A stretch of 64,000 nt of DNA, taken from an uncultured Lachnospiraceae bacterium (lineage in GTDB: Bacteria; Bacillota; Clostridia; Lachnospirales; Lachnospiraceae). The translations under genes were made by a program, and so were the position numbers. The notes beneath the pieces were generated by a model. The model was not told the origin of the DNA. It saw only the letters and a program-made list of their open reading frames with translations, and made no database searches. This document shows, piece by piece, positions 24,565-33,990 of the stretch; positions within the stretch are counted from its first letter, which is position 1; each line of letters starts with the position of its first letter. The stretch lies in assembly GCA_910579615.1 (NCBI GenBank), contig CAJTUA010000010.1:62001-126000 (forward strand), read 5' to 3'.

Positions 24565-25837
24565 TTTCCATCTTCCCTTCCTTGTGTTTTTTTATAATCC
24601 CCAGTACCTTTTCCGACGCGTGCCCATCGTCATACGGATTGTATTTTTCGGCAAACCGCGCATAGCGCTGCGCGGTTTCCGGTGTCATGCCCGCCTTCAC
24701 CGCCGCAATCAGTGCCTCGGTCGTCGTGACAACCGCCCCCGGTGCCTCCGCCTCGAAGTCAAAATAAAAGCCCCGCAGCGCATCCCGGTAATTTTCAAGG
24801 TCATACGCAAAAAAATACATCGGGCGCTTTAACAGGCTGTAATCAAACATGGCGGAGGAATAATCCGTAATCAGCATATCCGAAAGCAGGTACAGCTCCG
24901 CAATGTCCACATCCTCCCCCATGGTGCGGACAAAATCCGGCTCCTCGTTCCATGTATCCTTCTCCCGCACCATATAGTGGTATTTTACCACAAGCACATA
25001 CTCCTTTGCAAATGCCTGATGCATTTTTCTAAAATCAAGCGCAGTTGTGAATTTGTAATCCTTCTCATTGTAAAAAGCATCGTCGCGCCAGGTCGGGGCG
25101 TATAGGATAACCTTTTTTTCCGGCGGGATGCCAAGCCTGGTGCGCAGGGATGCCAACGCAGTCTGGTCTGTGAAATGTGGTTGTTTGGATTGCGCCGGGT
25201 GCGCAGAACTGCTATTTAAAGCCTGCTGTTCATTCTCCATATTTTTCCATTTAACCAGCCGGTCGTTCCTCGGATACCCAACCGCAAGCACCTTTCCATG
25301 AAACCCGAATGCCCGGCGGAATACTTCTGTTGAAAACGGATTTTGCGAAATCAGATAATCCCATGTCGCCGCATTTTCCCGGAATGTCTCCTTGTACTCC
25401 GCAAGGGTCTCCTTCCCCGCCATATGCAGCTGCGTCAAATCAAGCCCCAGTTTTTTCAGCGGCGTCCCGTGCCATGTCTGGATATAGACGGTATCCCTTC
25501 TCTTGACCATGTAATTCTGGAATCTTGTGTCCGAAACCCACACCCCGGCACACGCCATCACGGCATAGTAGCGAAGGCGCGCATTTTTTAGCGGGCGGAC
25601 CCCCTTTGGCAGCTTTCCCACAAAACGTTCCGGCTCATCCAAAATATAGTAACAGCGAAATTCCTGCATCATGCCAAGCTCTGCCATTTTCTCACAGACC
25701 GCGCGCGGATTGCCCGTATAACTGCGCCCAAGGCTGCTCATGAAGACAACGGTGCGCCTGCTCACCGGGAGTACATGCGCAAGGAAGTGGTAACAGGCGA
25801 GCACAAGCCCCTTTACCGCGCGTTTTGCCACACTCAC
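24557..25837 (-). CDS. CDP-glycerol glycerophosphotransferase (TagB/TagF-like)
   Basis: Transfers glycerol phosphate from CDP-glycerol during teichoic-acid-type polymer synthesis at the inner face of the membrane. The 426-residue product has the family motifs QTWHGTPLKKLG, ILYAPTWRDD, KYHYMVRE, LLSDMLITDYSSAMFDY and KYNPYDDGHASEKV. A low-complexity polar insertion of about 28 residues (near 200-228, NMENEQQALNSSSAHPAQSK) lies between the two halves. The start is GTG, overlapping the tagD stop in GTGA, with GGAGAGGG before it. One gene copy cannot tell primase (TagB) from polymerase (TagF). Confidence 0.88.
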   Translation of the reverse strand: MSVAKRAVKGLVLACYHFLAHVLPVSRRTVVFMSSLGRSYTGNPRAVCEKMAELGMMQEFRCYYILDEPERFVGKLPKGVRPLKNARLRYYAVMACAGVWVSDTRFQNYMVKRRDTVYIQTWHGTPLKKLGLDLTQLHMAGKETLAEYKETFRENAATWDYLISQNPFSTEVFRRAFGFHGKVLAVGYPRNDRLVKWKNMENEQQALNSSSAHPAQSKQPHFTDQTALASLRTRLGIPPEKKVILYAPTWRDDAFYNEKDYKFTTALDFRKMHQAFAKEYVLVVKYHYMVREKDTWNEEPDFVRTMGEDVDIAELYLLSDMLITDYSSAMFDYSLLKRPMYFFAYDLENYRDALRGFYFDFEAEAPGAVVTTTEALIAAVKAGMTPETAQRYARFAEKYNPYDDGHASEKVLGIIKKHKEGKMENE

Positions 25838-26259
25838 GTTCCCTCTCCTGCTTCCTGTTTTTTCGCCATATCTTTTTCGTGCAGGTCACTCTTGATTTTT
25901 GTCGTGGAAATGCCCTGTGTGCGCGGCAGGTATATGACCTCGCAATAATCCTTAAGGAAATCGAACTTTCCTTTCCAGTCATCTCCCATCACAAAAACAT
26001 CCACTTTGTTCTTAACCACATCATCAATTTTTTGTTCCCAGTTGTATTCCGGAAGCACCTCATCCACGTAGCGGATTGCCTCAAGAATCAATTTACGGTC
26101 CTCGTAGCTGTAGTATGCTTTTTTGTTTTTGATGGCATTGAATTCATCCGTTGAAAGCACGACAATGAGATAATCCCCAAGTTCCTTTGCACGGCGCAGG
26201 ATGTTGATGTGCCCTGCGTGCAGCAAATCGAAGGTTCCGTATGTAATTACCTTCTTCAT
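25834..26259 (-). CDS. tagD: Glycerol-3-phosphate cytidylyltransferase
   Basis: Makes CDP-glycerol from CTP and glycerol 3-phosphate, the substrate of the next enzyme. The 141-residue product has the nucleotidyltransferase motif YGTFDLLHAGHINIL and the C-terminal signature RTQGISTTKIKSDL; RYVDEVLPEYNWEQK is also typical. AGGAGG lies upstream of the start. It is followed with a four-base overlap by the glycerophosphotransferase gene and preceded by two tandem hairpin elements. Confidence 0.96.
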   Translation of the reverse strand: MKKVITYGTFDLLHAGHINILRRAKELGDYLIVVLSTDEFNAIKNKKAYYSYEDRKLILEAIRYVDEVLPEYNWEQKIDDVVKNKVDVFVMGDDWKGKFDFLKDYCEVIYLPRTQGISTTKIKSDLHEKDMAKKQEAGEGT

Positions 26260-26277
26260 AAAATAATTGCCTCCTAT

Positions 26278-26498
26278 TTATAGTTCCGCATATGCCCTTC
26301 TCAGACCCAATGACCAACAGAGGGATTTTTTTCCGTTTCACTCCAAAAAATCCCTCTAGGGTCTGTTCCGGGCATTTGCTGTTTTGAGTTCCGCATATGC
26401 CCTTCTCAGACCCATAATCGGCAGAGAGATTTTTTCCGTTTCACTCCAAAAATTCCTCTGGGGTCTGTTCCGGGCATTTGCTGTTTTTTAGTTCCGCC
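26278..26498 (-). repeat. Two tandem hairpin elements before tagD
   Basis: Units at about 26281-26392 and 26386-26498 (gene sense leftward) fill the space between the GT2 stop and tagD. Outer arms are CAAATGCCC (one mismatch) with GGGCATATG, middle arms CAGACCC with GGGTCTG, inner arms AGAGGAATTTTT or AGAGGGATTTTTT with the matching 3' arm, loops TGGAGTGAAACGGAAA. The distal GCGGAACTAA box contains the TAA stop codon of the GT2 gene. Confidence 0.85.
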
Positions 26499-27459
26499 CC
26501 TGCCCTTCCTTTTCTTCGTTGGTTTCCACGTCGGATGCTACATAAATCGGGCGGTTTTTCACTTCAAGATAAGTTTTCCCCAGATACTGCCCCAGTATAC
26601 CCATGCAAAACAATTGTATTCCACTGACACCCAAAATCATGCAGGCGAGCGATGGCCAGCCTCCAATCGGGTCGCCCCATATCAGTGTCTTAATCACGAT
26701 ATAGAGGATGGCAAAAAACGCACAGATACAAAAGAGCACCCCAATCAGCGAGACAAGGGCAAGCGGTGCTGTTGAGTAACCGATGATTCCCTCCAGGGAA
26801 TATTTGAGCAACTTCCACATCGACCATTTCGTCTGCCCTGCCGCGCGCTCCACATTTTCATATGGAATCCACTTCGTCCGAAAACCGACCCAACTAAAAA
26901 TCCCTTTCGTAAAACGGTTTCGCTCGCTCATCTGCAGCACCGCATTCACCATTGCACGGCTCATCAGCCGGTAATCGACCTCACCCTCCACGACCTCAAT
27001 CTGGCTGAGCTTTGCAAGCACACGGTAAAAGCTGCGGGATACGAAGGAGCGTATTTTGGGTTCCCCCGTGCGCGAAACCCTCTGCGCCGCCGCACTGTCA
27101 TAGCCTTCCCGCGTCACCGCCTCAAACATCTCCACCAAAAGCGCGGGCGGATGCTGCAAATCGGCATCAATCACCGCCACAAAATCCCCTGTGGCGTGCT
27201 CAAGCCCTGCATACATCGCCGCCTCCTTGCCGAAATTGCGCGAGAACGAAACAAAACAGACCCTCGAATCCTTCTCCCGGAGTTCCCTCATCTTCTCCAA
27301 AGTATGGTCCGACGAGCCATCATTCACAAACAAAATCTCGAATTCCGCCTGCGCCTCCATCTGTTTTGCAACGCGGCACATTTCCTCATAGAACAGCCCG
27401 ATGACATCTTCCTCGTTATAGCACGGTACAACCGCCGTAATTTTTTTCTTTTTCTCCAC
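26488..27459 (-). CDS. Polyprenyl-phosphate glycosyltransferase, GT2 (GtrB/DPM1-like)
   Basis: A 323-residue membrane-anchored glycosyltransferase. The N-terminal catalytic domain has VVPCYNEEDVI, FVNDGSSDHT, AVIDADLQHPP (DXD-type metal site) and the QTKWSMWKL segment; two C-terminal membrane helices are LVSLIGVLFCICAFFAILYI and the segment around WPSLACMILGVSGIQLFCMG. Proteins of this type load a sugar on undecaprenyl phosphate for later transfer outside the membrane. The start is GTG with GGAGG seven bases upstream. It lies inside the surface-polymer operon. Confidence 0.9.
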   Translation of the reverse strand: MEKKKKITAVVPCYNEEDVIGLFYEEMCRVAKQMEAQAEFEILFVNDGSSDHTLEKMRELREKDSRVCFVSFSRNFGKEAAMYAGLEHATGDFVAVIDADLQHPPALLVEMFEAVTREGYDSAAAQRVSRTGEPKIRSFVSRSFYRVLAKLSQIEVVEGEVDYRLMSRAMVNAVLQMSERNRFTKGIFSWVGFRTKWIPYENVERAAGQTKWSMWKLLKYSLEGIIGYSTAPLALVSLIGVLFCICAFFAILYIVIKTLIWGDPIGGWPSLACMILGVSGIQLFCMGILGQYLGKTYLEVKNRPIYVASDVETNEEKEGQGRN

Positions 27460-27472
27460 CGCTGCACCTCCG

Positions 27473-28597
27473 TCAGCTTTCTATCCCAAAATCCGTTTCC
27501 AATCCAAGCGCCTCCGCAAGGAAATCCATCGACGCAGCGCGCAGCTTTTTTATCTTTGCTTTCAATTCCTGCGGATTTTCAATCTCAAACTGCCTCATAT
27601 CCTTAAAATCGCGCGCTTCATACAAAATATGGCTCTCAAGCCCAAGTGCCTTAAGCAAGTCCGTTGTCCGGCTCCCGGTCTGCGAATGCAGCATTGAAAC
27701 AAACGGACGTCCGTAAATAATCGAAAACACCGTGCCGTGGAAGGAATTTGTAAGCACATATTCCGCCCGCTCCACTTCCCCGAGGAATTCCCCCGGCGTA
27801 TGCGTATAGAACGGCTCTAACTCATTACGGAAAATTTTGCCCGGCTTTCGCTGGATGACCGGAAGCCCTGTCACAACCGAAAGACTGTCCGCGAGCTGGA
27901 CAAGCTTTCGGTTCGTTTCCATCATATAAACAAGGATGTAGCGCTCTGCCCGCTTTGATTCCACCTTGATTTCCTCATATTCCTCCCTCTCAAGCAAAAG
28001 TGTCGGGTCAAGGACAACTGCAGGCTGTTTGCCAACGGCCTCATACACCGCCCCCACTGCGGACTGCTCCCGCACGGAAATCGCGTCAAAATGTTTTAAG
28101 GCATTTGCGTATGCCTCCCGGTATTGTGCCGGGAAGCGTTCCCTCCCGATGCTTGCAGCGTAGGAGATGCGCCTGCTGCCTTTTTCCGCAAACTCCAACA
28201 GATAAACCGGATTATACCCGTCCGTGTGGTCCGGGTTCCAGACCTGGTCACTTCCGGTAATATAGCAGTCCAGTCCTGGCGGATTTGCGGTGAGTTCCTC
28301 AAAGGTCGTGTAATCCCCCACATACGCAAAATGCTCCTTCAAAAACCTCTGATACTTCGCATATTTTGTTTTCAATTTCCTGCGGCGGCACCTCACTGCC
28401 TTTTTCTTCAGGTACTGCATTCGCTTCGCCGCGGTATCCAGACGCGGTACAACATAAAGCCTGTCAATGACCCACGGATGGTAATTGACGATACAGGGCT
28501 GCGCCCCAAGCTTTTGCAGCGCCTTTTGCAGCGCCCACGCCTGCAGCGTCGCACCGTAATTATGCGCACTGTGAAATGTAACGACTCCTGTTTTCAT
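27473..28597 (-). CDS. Polysaccharide pyruvyl transferase family protein
   Basis: A 374-residue member of the family that adds pyruvate ketals to surface sugars. Landmarks are TFHSAHNYGATLQAWALQKA at the N-terminus, CYITGSDQVWNP, SYAASIGRERF, and the C-terminal YVLTNSFHGTVFSIIYGRPF. The start MKTGVV has AGGAGGAAGG just before it; the longer frame is only read-through of the upstream hairpin element. It lies between the large bifunctional transferase and the GT2 gene. The substrate sugar cannot be told. Confidence 0.88.
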   Translation of the reverse strand: MKTGVVTFHSAHNYGATLQAWALQKALQKLGAQPCIVNYHPWVIDRLYVVPRLDTAAKRMQYLKKKAVRCRRRKLKTKYAKYQRFLKEHFAYVGDYTTFEELTANPPGLDCYITGSDQVWNPDHTDGYNPVYLLEFAEKGSRRISYAASIGRERFPAQYREAYANALKHFDAISVREQSAVGAVYEAVGKQPAVVLDPTLLLEREEYEEIKVESKRAERYILVYMMETNRKLVQLADSLSVVTGLPVIQRKPGKIFRNELEPFYTHTPGEFLGEVERAEYVLTNSFHGTVFSIIYGRPFVSMLHSQTGSRTTDLLKALGLESHILYEARDFKDMRQFEIENPQELKAKIKKLRAASMDFLAEALGLETDFGIES

Positions 28598-28608
28598 CCT
28601 TCCTCCTA

Positions 28609-28726
28609 TTACGAGTTCCGCATACGCCCTCCCCGACCCCAAAAGCGGCAGAGCAATTTCTGCTCGCACAGCTCACATAAATTCCTCTGGGGGGGCTGTC
28701 CGGGCATATGCTGTTACGAGTTCCGC
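28609..28726 (-). repeat. Hairpin element before the pyruvyl transferase gene
   Basis: Boxes on both sides read GCGGAACTCGTAA, a spelling unique to this copy. Outer arms GCATATGCCC and GGGCGTATGC pair with one G:U. The inner arm AGAGGAATTT pairs with AAATTGCTCT with a bulge, and the loop GTGAGCTGTGCGAGC departs from the usual consensus. Confidence 0.8.
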
Positions 28727-28734
28727 ATCTGCTG

Positions 28735-31707
28735 TTATAAGCCTCCGCGGATTTCGTCCAAAATCTTATCCAGTTCAAAACGTTTCGCCTGCGTGATGAT
28801 GCGCTTGACGCTGCCATCCTCAAAGGCCGCACAGGAAAGCTTTGTTAGTTCTTCGCTTCCAACCACATAATCGTACAATCCAAGATGCTTGATAACATAC
28901 CTGACATTTTTCCGGTACTTGCGCTTGTTGCGGTACAAAACATCCTGGTACGACAGGAAATTATATACCTTCGGCACGTCAAAGCGCCCGCAGATATGAT
29001 GCATCAGGCGGTCGCGGTTGCTCACGTTGACAAGGTAATCAATCCGGATATCCCCGAAATATTTCTCCTTCTCAATCTGCGCCAGGCGGTTAATCTGGCG
29101 GTCCGTTCCCTTTCCAAATATGTTAAAGCGGAATGCAAAGGTACAGGCAATGCGCCCCGCAATCGTATAGTTTACATCAAACATCAGCGGCAGGTAGCCA
29201 ATCTCCCTTTTTAAAAGCGAAAGCTTCTTTGTCGCGTCCTTCACATTTTTTGCCTTCACGCAGTAAAAATAATTATACTCCTCCTGGCTATATGCGTTCA
29301 TGCGCTTGATTCGCTTCGTCGTGTTATCATCCCGCGCCAGTGCGTTAATCATGACAAGCACGTTCTTCTTGCCGTTGCCCTGTGCCTTCTCCACGGAAAA
29401 ATGCGGCTGTTTCCCGAAAAACAGGAATTCGCAGACCTCAAGCGCCGTATCCTTATTGTCATACGGGCAGTAGGTTTTGCGGAAATTCTCATAGGATGCC
29501 GGTTCCTCGTCATTGATTTTTTCAATCAGCGCATCGACCGTATCCGCCTGCGGGAATTCAATCGCGTCAAGGTCGATATACATCCCGCGGTCGCTCACAT
29601 ACTCTGCCCTGTCATATGTGAACAGGATAATCTTTCTGCCCGAAACCGCATAATCAAACATGATACTGGAATAATCCGTAATCAAAAGGTCGGTGGCATT
29701 TAAGAAATCATAGGTTTCATACTCCTCCGGGAACGGGCGGATATGCTCAAAATCGTCATAATTTAAGCCCTCCTTCACATACGGATGGAGCTTGACAAAA
29801 AGCACCTGGTTCTCCTCGAGCGCCGCGTCCATATCATAGAGGTAATTGCCGATTTCCTCAATCTGCTTTTTGTTCTCCTTTTTGCTGAGCAGCCCGCGCC
29901 AGGTCGGCATATATGCCATCACCTGCATATCGGCAAGCTGCAGCTTTTCGCGGATAATTTTCCTGCGCTCGTCCGCAAAAAACGCGGAATTGCGCGGATA
30001 GCCGGACAGGAGGATTTTCCCCTGGTAAAGCTGCCTTATCATGTAGTCGTCCAGAAAAACATCCCTTGAAAATTCATTCTGGTATAGCAGGTAATCCGCA
30101 ATCATGAAATTGCGCTGGACATTGCCAAGGGCATACTCGCGCTGCGGCACAATGCGCCCCATCGCCTTAAGCGGCGTGCCATGCCATGTATTTAAGTACA
30201 CCTGTTCCTTCCGCTTGATATAATAGCTCGCAAGGCTCGTGTCCGTAATCAGATATTTTGCCGTCGCAAGCAGCTTTAAGTAATCTGTCGAATTGTACAC
30301 AACAAAGCGGACAAAATCAATCCCGTAACGCGCAAAACGCTCCTGCCAGGCATCCATCAGCTCCTCCTGCAGCGTCACGCAGACATCAAACCTGCGGAAT
30401 TGTTCCGCTTTCATGGCAAGCAGCATATGGAATATATTACCCGCTACGTCCTCGCCGTGCTTGGATTCAAAAAACACCTGATTTTCTGAAACCGGAAGCT
30501 TCTGGTAATATTTTGTGTACTCTACATCGCGCGGCAGGGAAAAAAGCTTTAGCAGGCTGCTCTTTCCTTTTAAATAACGCAGCTTGTGCTTGCGCTTCCA
30601 GAAAAGGCTCCAGTTCTCCTTCTTTTTTGCAAAGAAACGGCGCACGCGGATGCTTGTGCGCAAAACCCCAAGCGGCATTTTTTCACGGACCCAGAGCAGG
30701 CGCAGCATCTTTTTCTTGCTGTGGTAAAGCGGGAGCATTTTTTTGCTGCGGTCGGATGCGGAATATTTCAGGTAACGGTTCTCCTGCCAGCCCGGGAAAT
30801 TTTTCTCCAGATAATCCATGATGACACGGATTAATTTCTGTTTCAGCTCAAGCATCCCGCGGTTTTCCAGCGCCTGCTTGCGGTTGTTGTCAAAAATCAG
30901 GTTGAGGCGCACAAGCAGATGGCGCACGCAGATATATTCAATTTCCTCGTAAAACTCCGTAAAATGCCCATTCGCCTTCAGGCTGTCCACCATAAGCGAG
31001 AGCGCCGGGATGATATCGAGCGTGTGTTCATTTAAAGAATTCAAAAAACTTGTCGTTGATGCCCTGCGGTAATTGTAGAGACGCTTTTTGATGACGCCGA
31101 TGCGCTGGGCATCGCAGATAACCGGATACATGATTGCCAGGTCCTCAAAGCGCAGTCCCTGCGGGAACGGATATTTCGCAATCAGCTCCCGCTTATAAAG
31201 CTTGTCCCACGGGAACGGGGAAATGTGGATGAGCTCAAATTTATTCTCATGCACATTGAAATCACTCTCATAGCTGATATTGTAGGATTTGCTCTTTGTG
31301 CGTATCAGCTTTTTCGTCAGCGTCTTTTCCCGCACGTCATAATACTTGCACAGGACAATGTCGTCACCGCCCTCGACTGCCTTATTGTACAGCAGCTCGC
31401 ACGCGGTGCTTGTCGCGACAAAGTCATCGCTGTCCACAAAAAGGATGTATTCCCCGGCCGCTTTCGTCACGCCGAAATTCCTCGCATGGCTTACCCCCTG
31501 GTTTTCAATATGGTACACATGCAAAATATCCGGGTATCTCTCTTCATATTCTTTTAAAATCTGCACCGAACCATCCGTACTCCCATCATTTACCGCAATA
31601 ACCTCAATCTCTTTAAGCGTCTGCCCACAGACACTGTCAAGGCATTGGCGCAGATATTTTTCCACATTATATATCGGTATGACAATACTGACCTTTATAT
31701 CCGACAC
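28735..31707 (-). CDS. Bifunctional GT2 glycosyltransferase / CDP-glycerol glycerophosphotransferase
   Basis: A 990-residue surface-polymer enzyme with three parts. Residues 1-330 are a GT2 domain (VSIVIPIYNVEKYLRQCLDS, AVNDGSTDGS, FVDSDDFV). Residues about 375-790 are a glycerophosphotransferase domain (LNTWHGTPLKAMG, AYMPTWRG, LLITDYSSIMFDY, TYCPYDNKDTALEV). The C-terminal 190 residues (from KKNVLVMINALARDD) look like part of a GT-B type domain and may be a third, incomplete transferase unit. The start is GTG after AGAGG. It is the first gene of the operon; a promoter lies about 160 bp upstream. Likely substrates are nucleotide sugars and CDP-glycerol. Confidence 0.85.
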   Translation of the reverse strand: MSDIKVSIVIPIYNVEKYLRQCLDSVCGQTLKEIEVIAVNDGSTDGSVQILKEYEERYPDILHVYHIENQGVSHARNFGVTKAAGEYILFVDSDDFVATSTACELLYNKAVEGGDDIVLCKYYDVREKTLTKKLIRTKSKSYNISYESDFNVHENKFELIHISPFPWDKLYKRELIAKYPFPQGLRFEDLAIMYPVICDAQRIGVIKKRLYNYRRASTTSFLNSLNEHTLDIIPALSLMVDSLKANGHFTEFYEEIEYICVRHLLVRLNLIFDNNRKQALENRGMLELKQKLIRVIMDYLEKNFPGWQENRYLKYSASDRSKKMLPLYHSKKKMLRLLWVREKMPLGVLRTSIRVRRFFAKKKENWSLFWKRKHKLRYLKGKSSLLKLFSLPRDVEYTKYYQKLPVSENQVFFESKHGEDVAGNIFHMLLAMKAEQFRRFDVCVTLQEELMDAWQERFARYGIDFVRFVVYNSTDYLKLLATAKYLITDTSLASYYIKRKEQVYLNTWHGTPLKAMGRIVPQREYALGNVQRNFMIADYLLYQNEFSRDVFLDDYMIRQLYQGKILLSGYPRNSAFFADERRKIIREKLQLADMQVMAYMPTWRGLLSKKENKKQIEEIGNYLYDMDAALEENQVLFVKLHPYVKEGLNYDDFEHIRPFPEEYETYDFLNATDLLITDYSSIMFDYAVSGRKIILFTYDRAEYVSDRGMYIDLDAIEFPQADTVDALIEKINDEEPASYENFRKTYCPYDNKDTALEVCEFLFFGKQPHFSVEKAQGNGKKNVLVMINALARDDNTTKRIKRMNAYSQEEYNYFYCVKAKNVKDATKKLSLLKREIGYLPLMFDVNYTIAGRIACTFAFRFNIFGKGTDRQINRLAQIEKEKYFGDIRIDYLVNVSNRDRLMHHICGRFDVPKVYNFLSYQDVLYRNKRKYRKNVRYVIKHLGLYDYVVGSEELTKLSCAAFEDGSVKRIITQAKRFELDKILDEIRGGL

Positions 31708-31864
31708 AATACTTACCTCTCTTCTGTTTCGGATGCACCTTCCGGATACCTTTGCTTACGGAGGGATTTTTGCCTGCTTACCACCGCAGGCTCCTTTCCG
31801 GGTACTGTTTGGACACATCCTGTTTCATCGCTTTCCTATCAGGAATTTAACCCTAATTTTGTTA

Positions 31865-31893
31865 ATTATACCTTACTTTGTCTTTGCAAGCAA
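31865..31893 (-). promoter_or_regulatory. Promoter of the surface-polymer operon
   Basis: On the minus strand TTGCTT (31893-31888) and TATAAT (31870-31865) are 17 bases apart. The 355-bp gap between the divergent genes holds this promoter, the parE promoter and their leaders; I see no gene in it. Confidence 0.65.
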
Positions 31894-31940
31894 GATTTTC
31901 CTGCACAAACGAACAAATTTTCGATTTTTAAGTTTTTTGA

Positions 31941-31970
31941 TTGCGAAATTGTAGGAAGGTGTGCTATACT
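31941..31970 (+). promoter_or_regulatory. Promoter of the topoisomerase genes
   Basis: TTGCGA (31941-31946) and TATACT (31965-31970) are separated by 18 bases. The roughly 90-nt leader that follows has CCGG-rich inverted repeats around 31980-32025. Confidence 0.55.
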
Positions 31971-32061
31971 ACTAACTATCCGGTTTTTCCGGTTTATCCC
32001 GGAAGGTTTCGGGGTGTAAAGCCGGGAAACCATATGATATTTCAGAGAAGTGAGGAAAGCT

Positions 32062-33990
32062 ATGGAACAATATAACGGCAGCCAGATTGTGGTCTTAGAG
32101 GGGCTTGAGGCGGTGCGCAAGCGCCCCGGCATGTACATCGGGAGCACCGGGACGCGCGGTCTTCACCACCTGATCTGGGAAATTTTAGATAATGGCATTG
32201 ATGAGCATCTGGCAGGCTTCTGCAAGCAGATTGACATTGTAATGAAAAAAGATGGCGGCATCTGCATCACCGACCACGGCCGCGGTGTGCCGACGGACAT
32301 CCACCCGACCAAGCACATCCCGACCGCACGCGTCGTCTACACCATCCTGCACGCGGGCGGCAAATTCGGAAATTCGGTCTACAAGGTATCGGGCGGTCTG
32401 CACGGTGTCGGCGCGTCGGTCGTCAACGCCCTCTCCTCGCATATGATTGTTGAGATCAAACGTGACGGCAAAATCTACCGCGACGAATACCGCGACGGTG
32501 GCCATCCGGTTACGGAGCTTGAAAACGGGCTGCTCCCGGTCGTCGGCAAATGCAATAAATCTGACACGGGCACGCGCGTGACTTTCTATCCGGACGACAC
32601 GATTTTTGAGACCGTGGAATTTAAGGAGGAGACCATCTGCAAACGCTTAAAGGAAGTTGCCTACTTAAACAAGGGGCTAAAGCTCGTCTTTACCAACGAG
32701 CACACCGGAACGGAAAAGACCTACGAGGAGGCGGAGGGCATTAAAAGCTTTGTTTCCTACTTAAACCGCGAGGCGAATACGCTGCACACAGAGCCGATTT
32801 ACGTGGAGGGAACAAGCGGGGACATTGAGGTGGAGGTTGCCTTCCAGTACACGGACAATTTCACTGAGCAAATCAATTCCTACTGCAACCGCATCAATGT
32901 TGTGGACGGCGGTACGCTTGTGACGGGTTTTAAGACCGCGCTCACCCGCGTCATGAACCAGTACGCAAGGGAACTTGGCTATTTAAAGGAGAAGGATGAA
33001 AATCTGGACGGGCGCGACATCCGCAACGGCATTGTTGCCATCATCTCCATCAAGCACCCTGACCCGCAGTTTGAGGGCCAGACCAAGACAAAGCTTGGCA
33101 ATACGGATGCCAAGACAGCGGTGGACGATGTGTTCGCGACCGAGGTGACGCGCTTCCTCGACAAAAACATCGAGATTTTAAAGGCAATCCTCGACAATTC
33201 CATGCGCTCCTACAGCGCGAGAAAGGCGGGCGACAAGGCGCGCAACGCGGTGTTAAAGCAGTTAAACGATGTGGATACCAAGAGCAAGCTCGCTTCCTGC
33301 TCCTCCAAAAAGCCGGAGGAATGTGAGGTCTATATCGTCGAGGGCGATTCTGCGGGCGGTACGGTAAAGACAGCACGCAACCGCAAAACCCAGGCGGTGT
33401 TACCGCTGCGCGGCAAAATCTTAAATGTCGAGAAGGCGACGCTCGACAAGATTTTGGTCAACAACGAGATTAAAACGATGATTGCCTCCTTTGGCTGCGG
33501 CATCGGGGACGATTTTGATTTGTCGAAGTTACGCTACAACAAAATCATCATCCTGACCGATGCCGATGTGGACGGCGCGCATATCAGCACGTTGCTGCTG
33601 ACGTTCTTCTACCGTTTTATGCCGGAGCTTATCACAAATGGCAAGGTGTACCGCGGTATGCCGCCGCTTTACAAGGTGGATTTCGAGGACACGGAAAAAG
33701 GCAGGAAAAAGAAAAAATCCCAGTACCTCTTCGATGATTTTGAGCTGGAAAAATTTCGCAAGAGCGGCAAAAAAATCCTTGCCTTGCAGCGCTACAAAGG
33801 GCTTGGTGAGATGGACGCAAATCAGCTCTGGGAAACGACCTTAAACCCGGAAAGCCGCATCTTAGCGCAGGTCTCCCTCTCGGATACCGTGGAGGCGGAT
33901 GAGGTTACAACGCTTTTGATGGGCAGCAATGTGCCGCCAAGGCGCGCGTTTATTATTGAGGAAGCAAAGTATGCGAAGTTAGACATATAA
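32062..33990 (+). CDS. parE: DNA topoisomerase IV-type subunit B (ATPase)
   Basis: ATPase subunit of a type IIA topoisomerase, 642 residues. The GHKL ATPase domain shows EILDNGIDEHLAG, DHGRGVPTDIHP and GGLHGVGASVVNALSS; the TOPRIM domain shows YIVEGDSAGG, LPLRGKILNVEKA and LTDADVDGAHI. The start MEQYNG has GAGGAAAG upstream; the longer frame adds four codons. The neighbouring A subunit lacks a visible GyrA box, and no dnaA, dnaN or recF is nearby, so I favour topoisomerase IV over gyrase. A second gyrase B is the alternative. Confidence 0.85.
   Translation: MEQYNGSQIVVLEGLEAVRKRPGMYIGSTGTRGLHHLIWEILDNGIDEHLAGFCKQIDIVMKKDGGICITDHGRGVPTDIHPTKHIPTARVVYTILHAGGKFGNSVYKVSGGLHGVGASVVNALSSHMIVEIKRDGKIYRDEYRDGGHPVTELENGLLPVVGKCNKSDTGTRVTFYPDDTIFETVEFKEETICKRLKEVAYLNKGLKLVFTNEHTGTEKTYEEAEGIKSFVSYLNREANTLHTEPIYVEGTSGDIEVEVAFQYTDNFTEQINSYCNRINVVDGGTLVTGFKTALTRVMNQYARELGYLKEKDENLDGRDIRNGIVAIISIKHPDPQFEGQTKTKLGNTDAKTAVDDVFATEVTRFLDKNIEILKAILDNSMRSYSARKAGDKARNAVLKQLNDVDTKSKLASCSSKKPEECEVYIVEGDSAGGTVKTARNRKTQAVLPLRGKILNVEKATLDKILVNNEIKTMIASFGCGIGDDFDLSKLRYNKIIILTDADVDGAHISTLLLTFFYRFMPELITNGKVYRGMPPLYKVDFEDTEKGRKKKKSQYLFDDFELEKFRKSGKKILALQRYKGLGEMDANQLWETTLNPESRILAQVSLSDTVEADEVTTLLMGSNVPPRRAFIIEEAKYAKLDI

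Noticed and set aside
28597..28669. Longer N-terminus for the pyruvyl transferase
   Set aside because: The extra 24 codons are element read-through, while AGGAGGAAGG marks MKTGVV as the start.
28124..28870. 248-codon plus-strand open frame
   Set aside because: Antisense to two transferase genes and across a hairpin element; composition is that of a mirror frame.
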